NCBI GenBank assembly: GCA_964016885.1
Contig: OZ024743.1
Coordinates: 176,067,074-176,131,073 of the forward strand
DNA from: Eledone cirrhosa
Lineage: Eukaryota; Mollusca; Cephalopoda; Octopoda; Eledonidae
Direction of reading: 5' to 3'
DNA: 64,000 bases
This document shows positions 14,001 through 25,426 of the stretch, piece after piece (position 1 is the stretch's first letter; the number at the start of each line of letters is the position of its first letter). Below the pieces are notes generated by a model, which saw only the letters and a list, made by a program, of their open reading frames with translations, ran no database searches and was not told the origin of the DNA. Both the position numbers and the translations under genes were made by a program.

Positions 14001-14537
14001 TCTACTTATATATATAACCAGCAATTTCTCTGTCTGTCTGTCCGACAGTGGAAACACGTGCGTAGAGAGAGAGTGAGATTGAAAGAAAGAGACAGACTAC
14101 GAGAGGGGGATAGCGGGAGGGAGAGAGTGAATAGACGCTAAAACACGTGCTACAGAAACATTACCTTCCCCTATCCACTGACTTTGGTCACTGAGGCCGA
14201 GGGAATCGCGCTGAGCGCGTCATAATGACGTAATGCAGACAGCCAGACATACAGACAGATATTATAAGGGCGCAACGTTATATCTATGTATCTATCTAAA
14301 AAGAAAGACTAAGAATTATATAGAGAGAACGCTAAATCGCCTAATGCGGTCTCTAGGGCATTGAAAATTTGAAATAATTTTTGCTCAAAACACTCACAGG
14401 ACCATAAGTATTACATGTCTAAAGTTTGAAAACAATCGGTTGGATGGTTCTCAAGTTTTAGTGAGCTGACAGACAGACATTCTCTGTTTTAGATATATAG
14501 ACTAGCAGAAAACTGCCCCCGGGTGATTTTCTGCTAG
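14001..14537 (-). mobile_element. Helitron-like non-autonomous element, inverted copy
   Basis: The segment from about 14,232 to 14,500, read on the minus strand, closely matches the segment 14,538-14,825 read on the plus strand. Both contain a TATATA-AAAC(T/A)GAG head, GTCTGTCTGT-like tracts and a block around CCGCATTAGGCGATTT. The minus-strand head begins TCTATATATCTAAAACAGAG, immediately after a CTAG. A TC start and CTAG end are the Helitron signature. No Rep/helicase coding sequence is present. The outer end near 14,000-14,230 is not resolved; it holds GA-rich sequence and a further similar head. Confidence 0.45.

Positions 14538-14545
<8 letters not shown>
14494..14545. repeat. Palindrome at a Helitron-like junction
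   Basis: A 19-bp perfect inverted repeat (14,494-14,512 with 14,527-14,545) flanks a short CTGCCCCCGGGTGA spacer. Each arm contains CTGCTAG followed by TCTATATA, i.e. an apparent CTAG end fused to a TC start on both strands. Confidence 0.7.
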
Positions 14546-15531
<986 letters not shown>

Positions 15532-15541
15532 TTAATAATAA

Positions 15542-15890
15542 TTGTTGGATTTCCAGCCAACGGCGAAAGCGTTAACATCTTATATACATATATCCAATCT
15601 AGGGCCTTCTCACTCATGTTGGAGGAACTCCTCCCTGGTTCACCTTCACACCTTTCTGTTTTGTTTTGGTCATGCCAGGTGTGTAGCCATACTCATCTTG
15701 GTTGGTCATTGCTGGATCGTGATATTTAACCCATACTTGAAGTGGATGGCAGCTGAATCTGAGAAATTCTCCACCCTTTTAGCAGCTCCTATGTTTTTGT
15801 GGTGCTGGTGTTTCATTTGCCTTCCTCACCAGATCAGGGTTTGGTGGCGGAGCTGGCTTAGTTGCAGCCGCTCGGCCATGAAGGAAGTAG
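15542..15890. other. Unassigned stretch with an open plus frame
   Basis: A plus-strand frame is open for about 110 codons before running into the SINE at 15.9 kb. The translation is rich in Trp, Cys and Leu, shows no domain I recognise and continues into repeat sequence. It may be a decayed transposon piece. I do not call a gene. Confidence 0.3.
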
Positions 15891-15914
15891 TACTGGGTTA
15901 TATGGTACCAGTAG

Positions 15915-16315
15915 CAGGTATCCTACCGAGGTTAGCTATACGTTTCATCCTTACCGTGATCCATAAAATATAGCACCGGTAACTTACCGTGGTCCATAAA
16001 ATATAGCACCGGTAACTTACCGTGGTCCATAAAATATAGCACCGGTAACTTACCGTGGTCCATAAAATATAGCACCGGTAACTTACCGTGGTCCATAACA
16101 TATAGCACCGGTAACTTACCGTGGTCCATAAAATATAGCACCGGTAACTTACCGTGGTCCATAAAATATAGCACCGGTAACTTACCGTGGTCCATAAAAT
16201 ATAGCACCGGTAACTTACCGTGGTCCATAAATTATAGCACCGGTAACGCACTGGGTTCGATTTAATTGACTTCCCTTTTCCCAAAATTATTTACTTTGCG
16301 CCTAGATCAGAAACA
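15915..16315 (+). mobile_element. SINE with internally amplified 33-bp core
   Basis: The left flank TACCGAGGTTAGCTATACGT and TTTCATCCTTACCGTG matches the SINE body. The right flank GCACTGGGTTCGATTTAATT and a TTTGCGCCTAGATCAGAAAC tail match its 3' part. Between them the segment corresponding to GTCGATAAAATAAAGTACCAGTAA is repeated as a 33-bp tandem array (next feature). Confidence 0.85.
15952..16250 (+). repeat. 33-bp minisatellite, about 9 units, inside a SINE
   Basis: The unit ACCGTGGTCCATAAAATATA plus GCACCGGTAACTT is repeated about nine times with almost no divergence. The first unit has CGTGATCC, one has CATAACATA and the last has CATAAATTA. Because 33 is divisible by three, minus-strand frames read as an 11-residue repeat. 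This is a by-product. Confidence 0.97.
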
Positions 16316-16430
16316 ATTACACACACACACACACGCTCACACACACACACACTCACACACACACACATACACACACACACACATACACACACACACACAC
16401 ACACTCACACACATATATATAATATATATT
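16316..16430 (+). repeat. (CA)n / (TA)n microsatellite
   Basis: An imperfect ACACACAC tract with TCAC/TACAC interruptions ends in TATATATAATATATAT. It directly follows the SINE tail. Confidence 0.97.
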
Positions 16431-17135
16431 CACGAGAACAAATAGTAAATGTAAACACAGATACAGACATTATAGATTTTTAGCCAAACTGTATAAACCC
16501 CTTTAAGTACAATATATTTGTGTACTTCTGTTTTTAACTGTCCACAAATATTTTACTTATGAATGCATTGTTATATGTATGCAACCTTGGCTTTTGACGG
16601 AGTCACAGGGGCACTGTTGTGACATACGAGAGAGAGAGAGAGAGAGAGAGAGAGGGTGGAGTGGTGAGAGAGAGGAAGATATATTGGGTGGAAAAGGGAC
16701 TAATAAAGAGATATAGAAGAGGAATCGACCCAAATACTGAACTGGTATTTTTCATCGACTTCTGAAGGATGAAAGAACGAAAAGCAAAATGTACTTCTGA
16801 GAGCAGAGAATAGGGACGAAAACCGCAAAACATTTTATCCGATGTTCTAACGACTCAGCCAATTTACTGCCTAAATCCACTATTATAAGTTACTGAAGTA
16901 AAGTGGCCGGACTAATTTGCATACACAACACAATCTTGGCAGATATTTCGATTTGTAACGCTTCAAACAAGCCAGCAATACCATGTTATATATCCAAATT
17001 GGTCTATCCTGTTTTATTAAGTGACTAGTAATACTTTACTATGAGGAGTAAAGTACCCATAGAGACAGGGAATGTATGACAAAAACGCTAACTGTTTCTG
17101 TCTGGGTGAAATGTTATGTCTTCCATCCCTCCGGG
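16431..17135. other. Intergenic, no feature apart from a (GA)n tract
   Basis: AT-rich sequence without a convincing open frame or known repeat. A short (GA)n microsatellite lies at about 16,627-16,655. Confidence 0.5.
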
Positions 17136-17139
17136 CTCA

Positions 17140-17372
17140 GATACTACAGCCATGGGGTTAGAATGTCTCAGGAGAAAATCTCTGGACAGATTTTACGTGA
17201 AAAACCAACTGGCAAGAGACCCAGGTATAGACCCTAAGTAAGATGGTTGGATAACATCCATGAACTTAGCTGGTCTCGCTTGGGATCAGTTGGAGACGGT
17301 TGCTTCTGACAGGACCCACTGGAAGGAGTGTTTGAGGACTCTTCCCCCACGACTCTCTCAGGAATAAGTGGA
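17140..17372 (+). pseudogene. RTE-like retroposon 3' remnant (reverse-transcriptase C-terminus)
   Basis: With frameshifts, the plus strand encodes peptides such as VRMSQEKISGQIL, then RWLDNIHELSWS, then a Glu-Thr-Val-Ala-Ser-Asp-Arg-Thr...Trp-Lys-Glu-Cys-Leu stretch. This pattern (RWLDNI...LA.DR..W) is typical of the last part of RTE/BovB-type LINE proteins. Frameshifts and a stop (CCCTAAGTAAG) make it non-functional. Related copies lie at 29,318-29,576 (+) and 52,330-52,495 (-). The 3' end leads into (GAA)n. Confidence 0.7.
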
Positions 17373-17441
17373 AGAAGAAGAAGAAGAAGAAGAAGAAGAA
17401 GAAGAAGAAGAAGAAGAAGAAGAAGAAGAAGAAGAAGAAGA
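17370..17441 (+). repeat. (GAA)n tail of the RTE-like remnant
   Basis: About 24 GAA triplets follow directly on the retroposon sequence GGAATAAGTGG. The other two copies also end in a purine (GAA or GA) run on the coding-strand 3' side. Confidence 0.97.
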
Positions 17442-17920
17442 TCACTCTGGGAGTGATAGATAAACATCAACAATGCCTTGATAGCGAACTAATGCGTTAT
17501 ATTCTCTCCTTTACATGTTTTTGGCATTCTGCCAATAAAATAAATTGTTATAAGTGGGTGGCAAAGCAGGGAAAACCGGCAGAGCGCCGAACAATATATT
17601 TCGTGATCGATAATGTAAACACTAGCCAATACTGGGGTGGATTAAATCGACTATGTTGTATCCCAAAATGTGTAGCCTTCAGCTAATATTAGAAATCAAT
17701 ACTAGTTAAAGGATAGTAGAGATAGTCGTTAATACTGTTAATATTGACAGAAGGGTTACTGATTTCTTATTCAATATCTATATTATATGATTTGCTTAAT
17801 ATCAGTTCAATGTTTTATCTGTAGGGGTCGATAGCATTAATATAAGTAATATGCTGGATCAATTAAATTGACAGGACACTGCTTTTCTAAGAATTGACTT
17901 TATGTCTGCATTAATAAACA
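17442..17920. other. Mostly unique sequence with a decayed SINE tail
   Basis: No coding evidence. Around 17,823-17,890 a GGGGTCGATAGCATTAATAT segment followed by TTAAATTGACAGG resembles the SINE core, heavily mutated. Confidence 0.35.
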
Positions 17921-18090
17921 GGGGCGGCAGGTTTATAGAATTGTTTGGGCATCGGACAAAATGCTTTTCCTTTTGAATAAAAATCTTGCATATTTTCCTG
18001 AGGTCTTTGAGATAAAATACCAGCCGAATATGAACACTGGGTAATTTAATCGAGCCTTCCCCCCTCCTATTATTTGGTCATTAGTAAAAG
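17921..18090 (+). mobile_element. Decayed SINE
   Basis: GGGGCGGCAGG head, GCATCGGACAAAATGCTTTT, GATAAAATACCAG core and GGGTAATTTAATCGA 3' part follow the order of the family. They are strongly diverged. Confidence 0.6.
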
Positions 18091-18256
18091 AGGGACTGTG
18101 GATCAGTATTATTGGTATAGCATCAGATAAAATATCTTGCGGTAGTTACGTCCTTTTATGTTGTGGTTACGAATATCAACAAGTCCAGCTTTGTCTTTTC
18201 TCATTCCAGGGTCGATAAAATAAGTACCGGTAAGTATTATACTTATTTTATCGACA
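18091..18256 (+). mobile_element. SINE with palindromic 3' end
   Basis: AGGGACTGTGGATCAGTATT head, GGTAGTTACGTCCTTTTATG middle and GGGTCGATAAAATAAGTACC core. The last part (18,211-18,256) folds back on itself: GTCGATAAAATAAGTA is mirrored by TACTTATTTTATCGAC. Confidence 0.75.
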
Positions 18257-18279
18257 CATTGTTTTATATAATATATATA

Positions 18280-18339
18280 TGTGTGTGTGTGTGTACAGAG
18301 AGACAGAGAATGAGAGAGAAAAACAAAGAAACTGACTGT

Positions 18340-18420
<81 letters not shown>
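18280..18420 (+). repeat. (GT)n followed by (GA)n microsatellite
   Basis: GTGTGT runs at about 18,281-18,295 and 18,338-18,371, then about 24 GA dinucleotides. Confidence 0.97.
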
Positions 18421-18421
<1 letters not shown>

Positions 18422-18895
18422 GGGGGAGAGAAAATAAGATCTATAAGGCTTTAATAAAACGCTTGCTAAGTCGGTTGAAAGAATGGGTAAACAAGATGAG
18501 TCGCAGTACCGTGAGTAGAAGTGAGTTCTGACTTCTCGAAGAAACGTTGTTGAATTTACTGTATTTCGTAAAATTTTTAGCTGAAATATTATGACACTTA
18601 AACATCTGCTAATATATGTTGTTGATGGTGTTGTTGTGGTGCTTTTGTGTTTGTTAGCCAACCTTTATTGAAAGGCGTTCCAATCATTACCATCTCGTCT
18701 TTTGATATGTCAAGGGGTACATCATCAAGTGTTTCTGTCTTAAAATGTTTAATTCTAGCAGATTGAGCGAGTGTATATAGGTTCTCTCGTTGCATGATGC
18801 CATTATGTTCAAAGTAAAAGTGTTAGATATGATAATTCTTCTACTCAAACATTATTTTTAGTTAAATTACTTTGAAATTTAGATAGGAACATATA
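18421..18895. other. Intergenic, no supported feature
   Basis: A minus-strand frame of about 65 codons between 18,598 and 18,795 shows no recognisable domain or splice context. Not called. Confidence 0.4.
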
Positions 18896-19003
18896 TACAC
18901 ACACACACACACGCACACGCGCGCACACACACATATATAAATACATATATATAGAGAGACAGAGAGATAGATGCATAGATAGATCGACAATACAAGAAAT
19001 ATA

Positions 19004-19614
19004 CAATACAAAGAAATACACAGACACATGCGAATACATATATATACATGCATATACCCACATATATCCCTGAATTTGTGTGGTGCCAACCTTAACCGTT
19101 GTTGCTCTATGAATAATAGGGACAAAATAATCTGAATGGATTAGATTGATTCAATATCAGAGCTATATAATACATTATAAAGAAAGAAGAAATATCAGAT
19201 ACAATCAGATATAATCAGATACATCAGATATAATCCCTTTCGGCATTCTATCTCGCGTCCTACGGACGTTTTTTAAAACTCTAAATGAGGTATCCTCTTG
19301 ATAAGTCGGCAAACCTCACAAAAATACTGCATCTCTATGATGTAAAGCCTATTAGCCACGAAACTACGTAGTCGAGGATAATAAAGGAATTTAGGTATAT
19401 TATATCTTTTTATTTATATCTAATGTTTCTTCTTTCTTTATAATGTATTATATAGCTCTGATATTGAATCAATCTAATCCATTCGGATGATTTTGTCACG
19501 ATTATTCATAAAACAACAACGGTTAAGGTTGGCACCACACAAATTCAGGGATATATGTGGGTATATGCATGTATATATATGTATTCGCATGTGTCTGTGT
19601 ATTTCTGTGTATTG
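19004..19614. repeat. Inverted repeat with 188-bp arms
   Basis: Bases 19,004-19,191 are nearly the reverse complement of 19,427-19,614. For example, AATACACAGACACATGCGAA on the left is matched by TTCGCATGTGTCTGTGTATT on the right. The 235-bp loop contains a segment starting ATTCTATCTCGCGTCCTACG at about 19,246. That segment and the following TATATTATATCTTT...TTTCTTCTTT block recur as direct repeats at about 19,830-19,975. A fold-back element of unknown family. Confidence 0.85.
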
Positions 19615-19968
19615 TTTATAACTCCCTACGGTAGAGTAACCACTGAAGTATAGTGACTGCTGTTAAGCTTACACTACTCACACTTCTCGCCATCCTAGCC
19701 AACTCTTCTACGGCCTTGATATAAATACCCACTCCGCATTTTGTGGTATTTTTCTCTTGGTTGTAAGAGGCTTAGCTCTGTTTCTTGACCGCTGTATCAC
19801 GTGATAAGTTTCCCCTCCGGCTTTCGGGATTCTATCTCGCGCCCTACGGACGTGTTTTGAAACTCTAAATGAGGTATCCTCTTGATAAGTCGGCAAACTT
19901 CACAAATATACTAAACGGAATTTAGGTATATTATATCTTTTTCTTTATATCTAATGTTTCTTCTTTCT

Positions 19969-19975
<7 letters not shown>
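19615..19975 (-). mobile_element. Unclassified repeat element, partial second copy
   Basis: Contains the direct repeat of the inverted-repeat loop (CTCGCGCCCTACGGACG, then AAATGAGGTATCCTCTTGAT). The minus strand has a 62-codon frame (19,708-19,896), Arg/Lys-rich, without a domain I recognise. It is probably a relic of the same mobile family. Confidence 0.5.
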
Positions 19976-20016
<41 letters not shown>

Positions 20017-20024
20017 TAGACAGG

Positions 20025-20089
<65 letters not shown>

Positions 20090-20118
20090 GGATAAATAAA
20101 TAGCCAAGTAGATAGATA
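19976..20118 (+). repeat. (TA)n then (GATA)n microsatellite
   Basis: About 35 bp of TA dinucleotides, a CAGATAGACAGG bridge, then about 18 GATA units with a few variants. The 3' end of LINE copy 1 (minus strand) lies immediately to the right. Confidence 0.97.
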
Positions 20119-21808
20119 GATATATTTCTTTATTAGCCACAGGGGCACAAAAGAAGGGGACAAATACAAAGGGGGAAGTTTACATACAATAAAAACGTGT
20201 AAAATGTTATCACAGATGGAATTTAAAAGTTAGTCGATTTTCCCCAATAGAGGGAGACAGTTTATATGGGTAACACAGACCCCCGAAAAAAATGTGCAAC
20301 CCTCATCTCCAGGAGTACGAAGAGCTTGTACTCCTTTCCTCTCCTCCTTCTTTTCCTCAACCTACAGGCTGATATAGAGAGAAGGCCCATTCACTCGGGC
20401 CATTCTCGCCACTTTCACCCACCTTTCATAAAACTTGCTGGGGTACAGCACCTCTCTCTCCATCCTGATTCTTCTTCCAAAGTGGTATTTGAAAAAAAGA
20501 ATCAGTTGTTGGCCGGAGAGAAAGGTGTCTGACCTCAGCCCTTTCAACCTTGTCCACCATACAACCTCTTTCGCCATAGCTATCACACAAAGGAAAACCG
20601 CCTCTCCTTCGTTTTTGAAGGAGGGTGGCGGTTTGATCATGACAATGGACTCGGTGGTCAACTGGATTGGTCCCACCCGCGACAATAGTCGTTCTACATA
20701 GCCCCACAGGTCAGTGACGCCCGGGCAGTGTATGAATGCGTGCGCGACGGTTTCTTCGTCTCGCACGCACCTCGGACAGATCTTTTTTGCAGGGTCCCTG
20801 CCCGGGCGCCCATGTCTGTAGAGCTTGTCTCGAACTGGTAGAGCTCCTCGGTAGCACTGCCAGGCCAGGGACTTTTGGAAGTTGTCCATCGGTCCCGGGC
20901 GGCAGGTCCTACCGAACAGACTGGCCAGTTCATCTTCCTCCACGCCTAGAGTTTCACCGAGCGCGTCGTCGCACTTGCTGCGGACCAACCCTCTATAGAA
21001 TGACGAAGTGGAGTCTCCACTGATCGCCGGGTCCGCCTGCCAGAGGGCTGTGAGCGCCTGAGCACATTCGATGTGCCAGTCGCCCATTTTCCTCGGTCTC
21101 TGCTTGACCCAGGACTGTAGCTCGGTCAGTGAGACGAGTCGTGGGAAGGCTCGCCTCACGAACGGGGCCCACACCGGTTGTCCGGTGAGGAATACGTAGA
21201 GATGCCGCAGCCTGAGCGCGTGTTTGCGCATCGTCAACCACGGCATCCCCAGCCCTCCGTTAGAAGGGTGTTGGCAGCAGATGGATCTTCTTACCAAAGG
21301 AGCCCGCCTCTTCCAAAGGAATCGGAAGAGGGCGCGCTCCATTTTGGCGAGCGTTTTGGCTGGACAAGGCACGACGGTCAAGCGGTAGTAGATGGCGGAC
21401 GCTATAAAAGTGTTCGCCACCTCCGCTCGACCTTTCAAGGATAGTTTGCACTCGGCCCACTTCTGGGTGAGTGCAAACACCTTGGCCGTCACTTCGTTCC
21501 AGTTCTTCTCCACCTGGAGGTCCGGACCAAACCAGACCCCGAGCAGCTTTACCGGTCCTTCCGTCCAGCGTCCGACGACGCCATCGGAAGGCATCGGTCT
21601 GCCTCTCCACGATCCGAGTTGCAAACCGATGGACTTGTCCCGGTTCAGCTTCGCTCCTGTGAGACTTTCGTATTCCTTTAGTAAGGTGCCGACTTTCTCG
21701 ATTTGCGAGGCGCTCGACACCATTACTGTCACGTCGTCGGCGTAGGCCGACGCCGCTTTCCGCAGTCCCGGTTCCAGAGAGATGCCCTGCAATAGCTCCA
21801 GCTTCCGC

Positions 21809-21810
<2 letters not shown>
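20119..21810 (-). mobile_element. LINE copy 1 (L1/Tx1-like), 5'-truncated
   Basis: Minus-strand element. Its 3' end reads ...GGCTAATAAAGAAATAT into (TATC)n, and its 5' end at about 21,810 breaks off inside the reverse-transcriptase domain, fused directly to the (GATA)n tail of copy 2. The sequence is closely related to copy 2 over its whole length. A 5' truncation is the usual outcome of incomplete target-primed reverse transcription. Confidence 0.9.
20362..21792 (-). pseudogene. LINE ORF2 C-terminal part, reverse transcriptase to zinc knuckle (copy 1)
   Basis: A 476-residue open frame starting in the middle of the RT domain. The catalytic YADD box is at residues 17-20. A KLNRDKS motif (RT motif D/E region) follows at about 48-53, then the thumb-like region and a C-terminal CX2CX8HX4C zinc-binding motif (C339, C342, H351, C356). 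It ends in ARVNGPSLYISL and a stop. The frame is intact but lacks the endonuclease and the first half of the RT, so it cannot act alone. The first Met is only an internal residue. The sequence style (YADD, CPRC...ETVAH...C) fits the L1/Tx1 group. This copy seems younger than copy 2 because it has no frameshift over 1.4 kb. Confidence 0.9.

Positions 21811-21841
<31 letters not shown>
21811..21841 (+). repeat. (GATA)n tract between LINE copies 1 and 2
   Basis: About seven GATA units. On the minus strand this is the 3' tail/target of copy 2 and at the same time the 5' junction of copy 1. Confidence 0.97.
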
Positions 21842-22102
21842 TGTTTCTTTTATTTGCCACCAGGGCTTCAAAAGTGGGAAAGTACAATGGGGGGTGTTTA
21901 CAAAATAAGGCGTCCTCAATAAGGAGGAGGCAATAACAAAATATAAAAATAAAATAAAATATAACAGAATAAAATATATAACAAAATCCTCAATAGAGAG
22001 GAGGCGCCTTGGGGGATCGCACACACCCCCGATAAAAGTGTGCAACTCTTTTCCTCAGGAGCACAGAGAGAAGGTGCTCCCTTGGTCTTTCATCTTCCTC
22101 AC

Positions 22103-25100
22103 CTATAGTCTGATGTAGAGTGAAGGCCCATTCACACGGGCCATTCTCGCCACTTTCACCCATCTTTCATAAAAACGGCTGGGGTGCAGCACCTCTCTCT
22201 CCATCCTGATCCTTCTTCCGAAATGATATCTGAAGAAACGGACCAGTTGTTGGCCAGAGAGAAAGGTGTCTGACCTCAGTCCTTTCAGACGCGTCCACCA
22301 TACAACCTCTTTCGCCATGGCTATTATGCACAGAAACACCGCCTCTCCTTCGTTTTTGAAGAGGGGGGGGGCTTGATCGTTACAATAGACTCGGTGGTCA
22401 ACCGGATCGGTCCCACCCTTGACAGCAGTTGTTCGACATAGCCCCACAGATCAGCAATGCCCGAGCAGTGTACCAATGCGTGTGCAACGGTTTCCTCGTC
22501 GCACACGCATCTGGGACAGATCTTTTTCGAGGGGTCCCTACCCGGGCGCCCGTGTCTGTAGAGCCTTTCTCGAACGGGCAGAGCCCTTCTGTAGCACTGC
22601 CAGGCCAGGGACTTCTGGAAGTTATCCATGGGTCCCGGGCGGAATGTCCTACCGAACAGGTTAGCCAATTCGTCTTCCTCCATGCCTAGGGCTTCTCCGA
22701 GGGCGTTGTCGCACCTGCTAACCACCAGCCCTCTATAGAATGACGAGGTGGATTCTCCACTGACAGTCTGGTCCGCCTGCCAAAGAGCCGTGAGCGCCTG
22801 GGCACACTCGGTGCGCCAGGCGCCCAGTTTTCTCGGTCTTTGCTTGACCCAGGATTGCAGCTCGGTGAGTGAGACGAGTCTGGGAAAGGCTCGCCTCACA
22901 AACGGGGCCCACACCGGTTGACCGGAGAGGAATACCTGGAGGTGCCGGAGCCTTAATGCGTGTTTACGTATCATTAGCCACGGCATCCCCAGCCCTCCTT
23001 TCGAAGTGTGTTGACAGCAGATGGATCTCCTCACCATAGGAGCCCGCTTCTTCCAAAGGAATTGGAAGAGTGCGCGCTCCATTTTGGCGAGCGTTTCCCT
23101 TGGGCAAGGCACAACGGTCAAGCGGTAGTAGATGACGGACGCTATATAAGTGTTCGCCACCTCCGCCCGACCTTTCAGGGATAGTTTGCAACTGGCCCAC
23201 TTCTGTGTCAGTGCAAACACCCTGTTCGTTACCTCACCTGTTCGTTCTTCTCCACCTGGAGGTCTGGTCCGAACCAGACCCTGAGCAACTTCACCGGGCC
23301 CTCTGTCCAGCGCCCGACGACGCCATCGGAGGGCATCGATCTGCCGCTCCACGTGCCGAGTTGCAGACCGATCGACTTGTCCCGGTTCAGCTTAGCCCCT
23401 GTAAACCTTTCGTACTCCTCCAGTAAGGTGCCGATCGCCCCGATTTCCGAGGCCGTAGACACCATTACTGTTACGTCGTCGGCGTAGGCCGACACCGCTT
23501 TCCGCAATCCCGGTTCCAACGGGATGCCCTGCAACAACTCCAACTTCCGCAGCAGTGGCTCTAGAGTCATTACATACAGAAGGGAGGAGAGAGGGCACCC
23601 CTGTCGGATGGACCGCGCGATTTCGAACGGCTCCGAGAGGTAGCCGTTCACCTTGACCCTAGAGCAGATACGGCTGCTGTGCATGGCATTGATCCAACCC
23701 CTGAAAACGGGTCCGAAGCCTGCCGCCGCTAGCACCGCATCCAGGTAACCATGGTCGACCCTATCGAATGCCTTAGATTGATCCAAGTTGATCAGGGCCC
23801 CACCAAAGCCGGGTTCGTTCCCAACCCTCTATATGATGTATCGCATGAGGTGAAGGTTGTCGTGGATGGACCTGGACGGGATAGCACATGTCTGCGCATC
23901 TCCCACCAGGTTGCCCACGACAAGCGCCAACCTTGGCCAAAATCTGTAACTCTGTATTTAGCAGAGTTATGGGCCTGAAATTATTTATATCGTCCCCCTT
24001 GTTCTCGTCCTTCCTCACTAGCGTGACTACGCCCCTGGTCACAGCACAGGGAATTCTCCCGTTCTGTTGCCAGTTGCAGTTGCCGCCTCGAGGAGATCGG
24101 GGAGCAAGTCCGGCATAGCCAGATATAGTTCGTATGGAAGACCATCGAGACCCAGAGATTTTCGTTTGCCGCATTGGCTCAGTACGTCCTCTATCTCAGC
24201 GGCTGAAATCGGCTCCTCGCAGGACTTCGCCTCCCTGTCCGAGAGACGCGGCAGGCCGTCGAGGTATGGACCGAAGTCCACATCCCCAACCGGCCCCCCG
24301 CCCCTTCCGAACAATCCGGCAAAGTGCTTTTGAAAAGCCTCGCACATCTGCTTAGGTTCAAGGATCACCCGTCCATCCTGGTCTCGCAAAGACCGGATAG
24401 TGGATCTGCTCCCTCTTTTGGCTTCTGTCACGCGGGCCCAGCCAACAGCTTTGGTCCCCTCGTTTCCCAGAGCACGTATTTTGCCTCGGACGATGCAGCC
24501 TTCGTGTTTCGCGTCGAAGAACTGGCCCAGGGCCGTTCTAGACGCTAGCACTCTGGCCATGTCGCCGCTTCTAATTGCCTCTTCTACACTATCTACCAAC
24601 TCTTTTTCCTTCCTATTTCTATTTGAGGCTAACTCCTTACTAAATTCTATAGAGACTACTCTAATCTCTCTTTTGAGAGATCCCCACCACCTGCTGTTGA
24701 TGATGGCGCCCGTCAACCGCTCCTTAACTAAAGTGCTAATCCGGTCCCTGTAAGCCTTACTTGCCGGTAAGGACAAGTTGAGCTTCCAGTAACCGGGTCC
24801 CTGTATATGAGTTCTGTCAAGGTTGACCATGCAGGTCACTAATTTGTGGTCTGAATAGCCAACCATGCGCATTTTTGGACAACTAAAAAGTCCTTATCCT
24901 TAATTCTAACTAAGAACCTATCTAGGTACGACGTAGATGATCCGCTACGATTTGCCTAAGTCCAGGTTGGTGCAGTCGGAAAATCTAGTCGATATCTATC
25001 GGCCAGATCAAATCGACCGATTAACCCTTTGAGCCTATTACACTCCTCTCTATCGGGACAGGACCCTACGTAGTCCCAGCGTGCATCTAGGATACCATTC

Positions 25101-25360
25101 CAGTCCCCCACTAATAGCAAGGAACCTAGAAAAGTCCCTAGAAAAGTCTCCAGACGATGGAAGAAATCCGACCGCATTGACCCGAAAGGGCCGTATGCGG
25201 CTACCAACCTAAACGCTCCGCCTTCACCACTGCCAAGGTCCAGAACCATTAGTCGACCCTCCGGGTCCAAATGTACCATCTGTGTTGCGAGACCCAGATG
25301 TTTTTGCAGCAGAACGACAACCCCACCTCCACCTCCGGGCTGACAGAGAGATGCGTGCAT
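22103..25360 (-). pseudogene. LINE ORF2: APE endonuclease + reverse transcriptase (copy 2), broken
   Basis: Pieces in several frames give an ordered polyprotein. An endonuclease segment (25,360-24,956) contains GDWNGILDARWDYVG, the GD(W/F)N catalytic motif, and PTWT, followed by a stop where a Trp would be expected. The SDHKLV motif of APE nucleases then appears in another frame (24,872 onward), with a GYWKLN linker. The RT begins with NNFRPITLLN (about 24,090) and continues with DQSKAFDRVDHGYL (motif A), QGCPLSSLLYV and YADDV (about 23,488). The C-terminal CPRC...ETVAH...HC zinc knuckle is at about 22,500. At least four frameshifts separate these pieces. The endonuclease lacks about its first 80 residues, because ORF1 ends at 25,427 and no frame in between supplies them. 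Confidence 0.9.
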
Positions 25361-25426
25361 CTCAAATGATCTCAGGTCATGGTTTGTGGAAGTGTAGGGG
25401 CATCAGTGTGTTGTGTGGTTGGGGTG

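Noticed and set aside
15898..16284. 128-codon minus-strand frame with an 11-residue repeat
   Set aside because: A direct product of the 33-bp SINE-derived minisatellite.
18845..19125. Cys/Tyr-rich small secreted peptide candidates
   Set aside because: Frames run through CA/TATA microsatellites. No signal peptide plus conserved Cys spacing could be separated from repeat translation.
19235..19345. Hammerhead-like motif in the 19 kb fold-back
   Set aside because: Both strands were checked around CTTGATAAG. The order CTGATGA...GAAA is absent.
20266..24753. Plus-strand frames of 60-117 codons across the LINE region
   Set aside because: Shadows of the minus-strand LINE ORF2, which has recognisable catalytic motifs. 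The plus frames have none.
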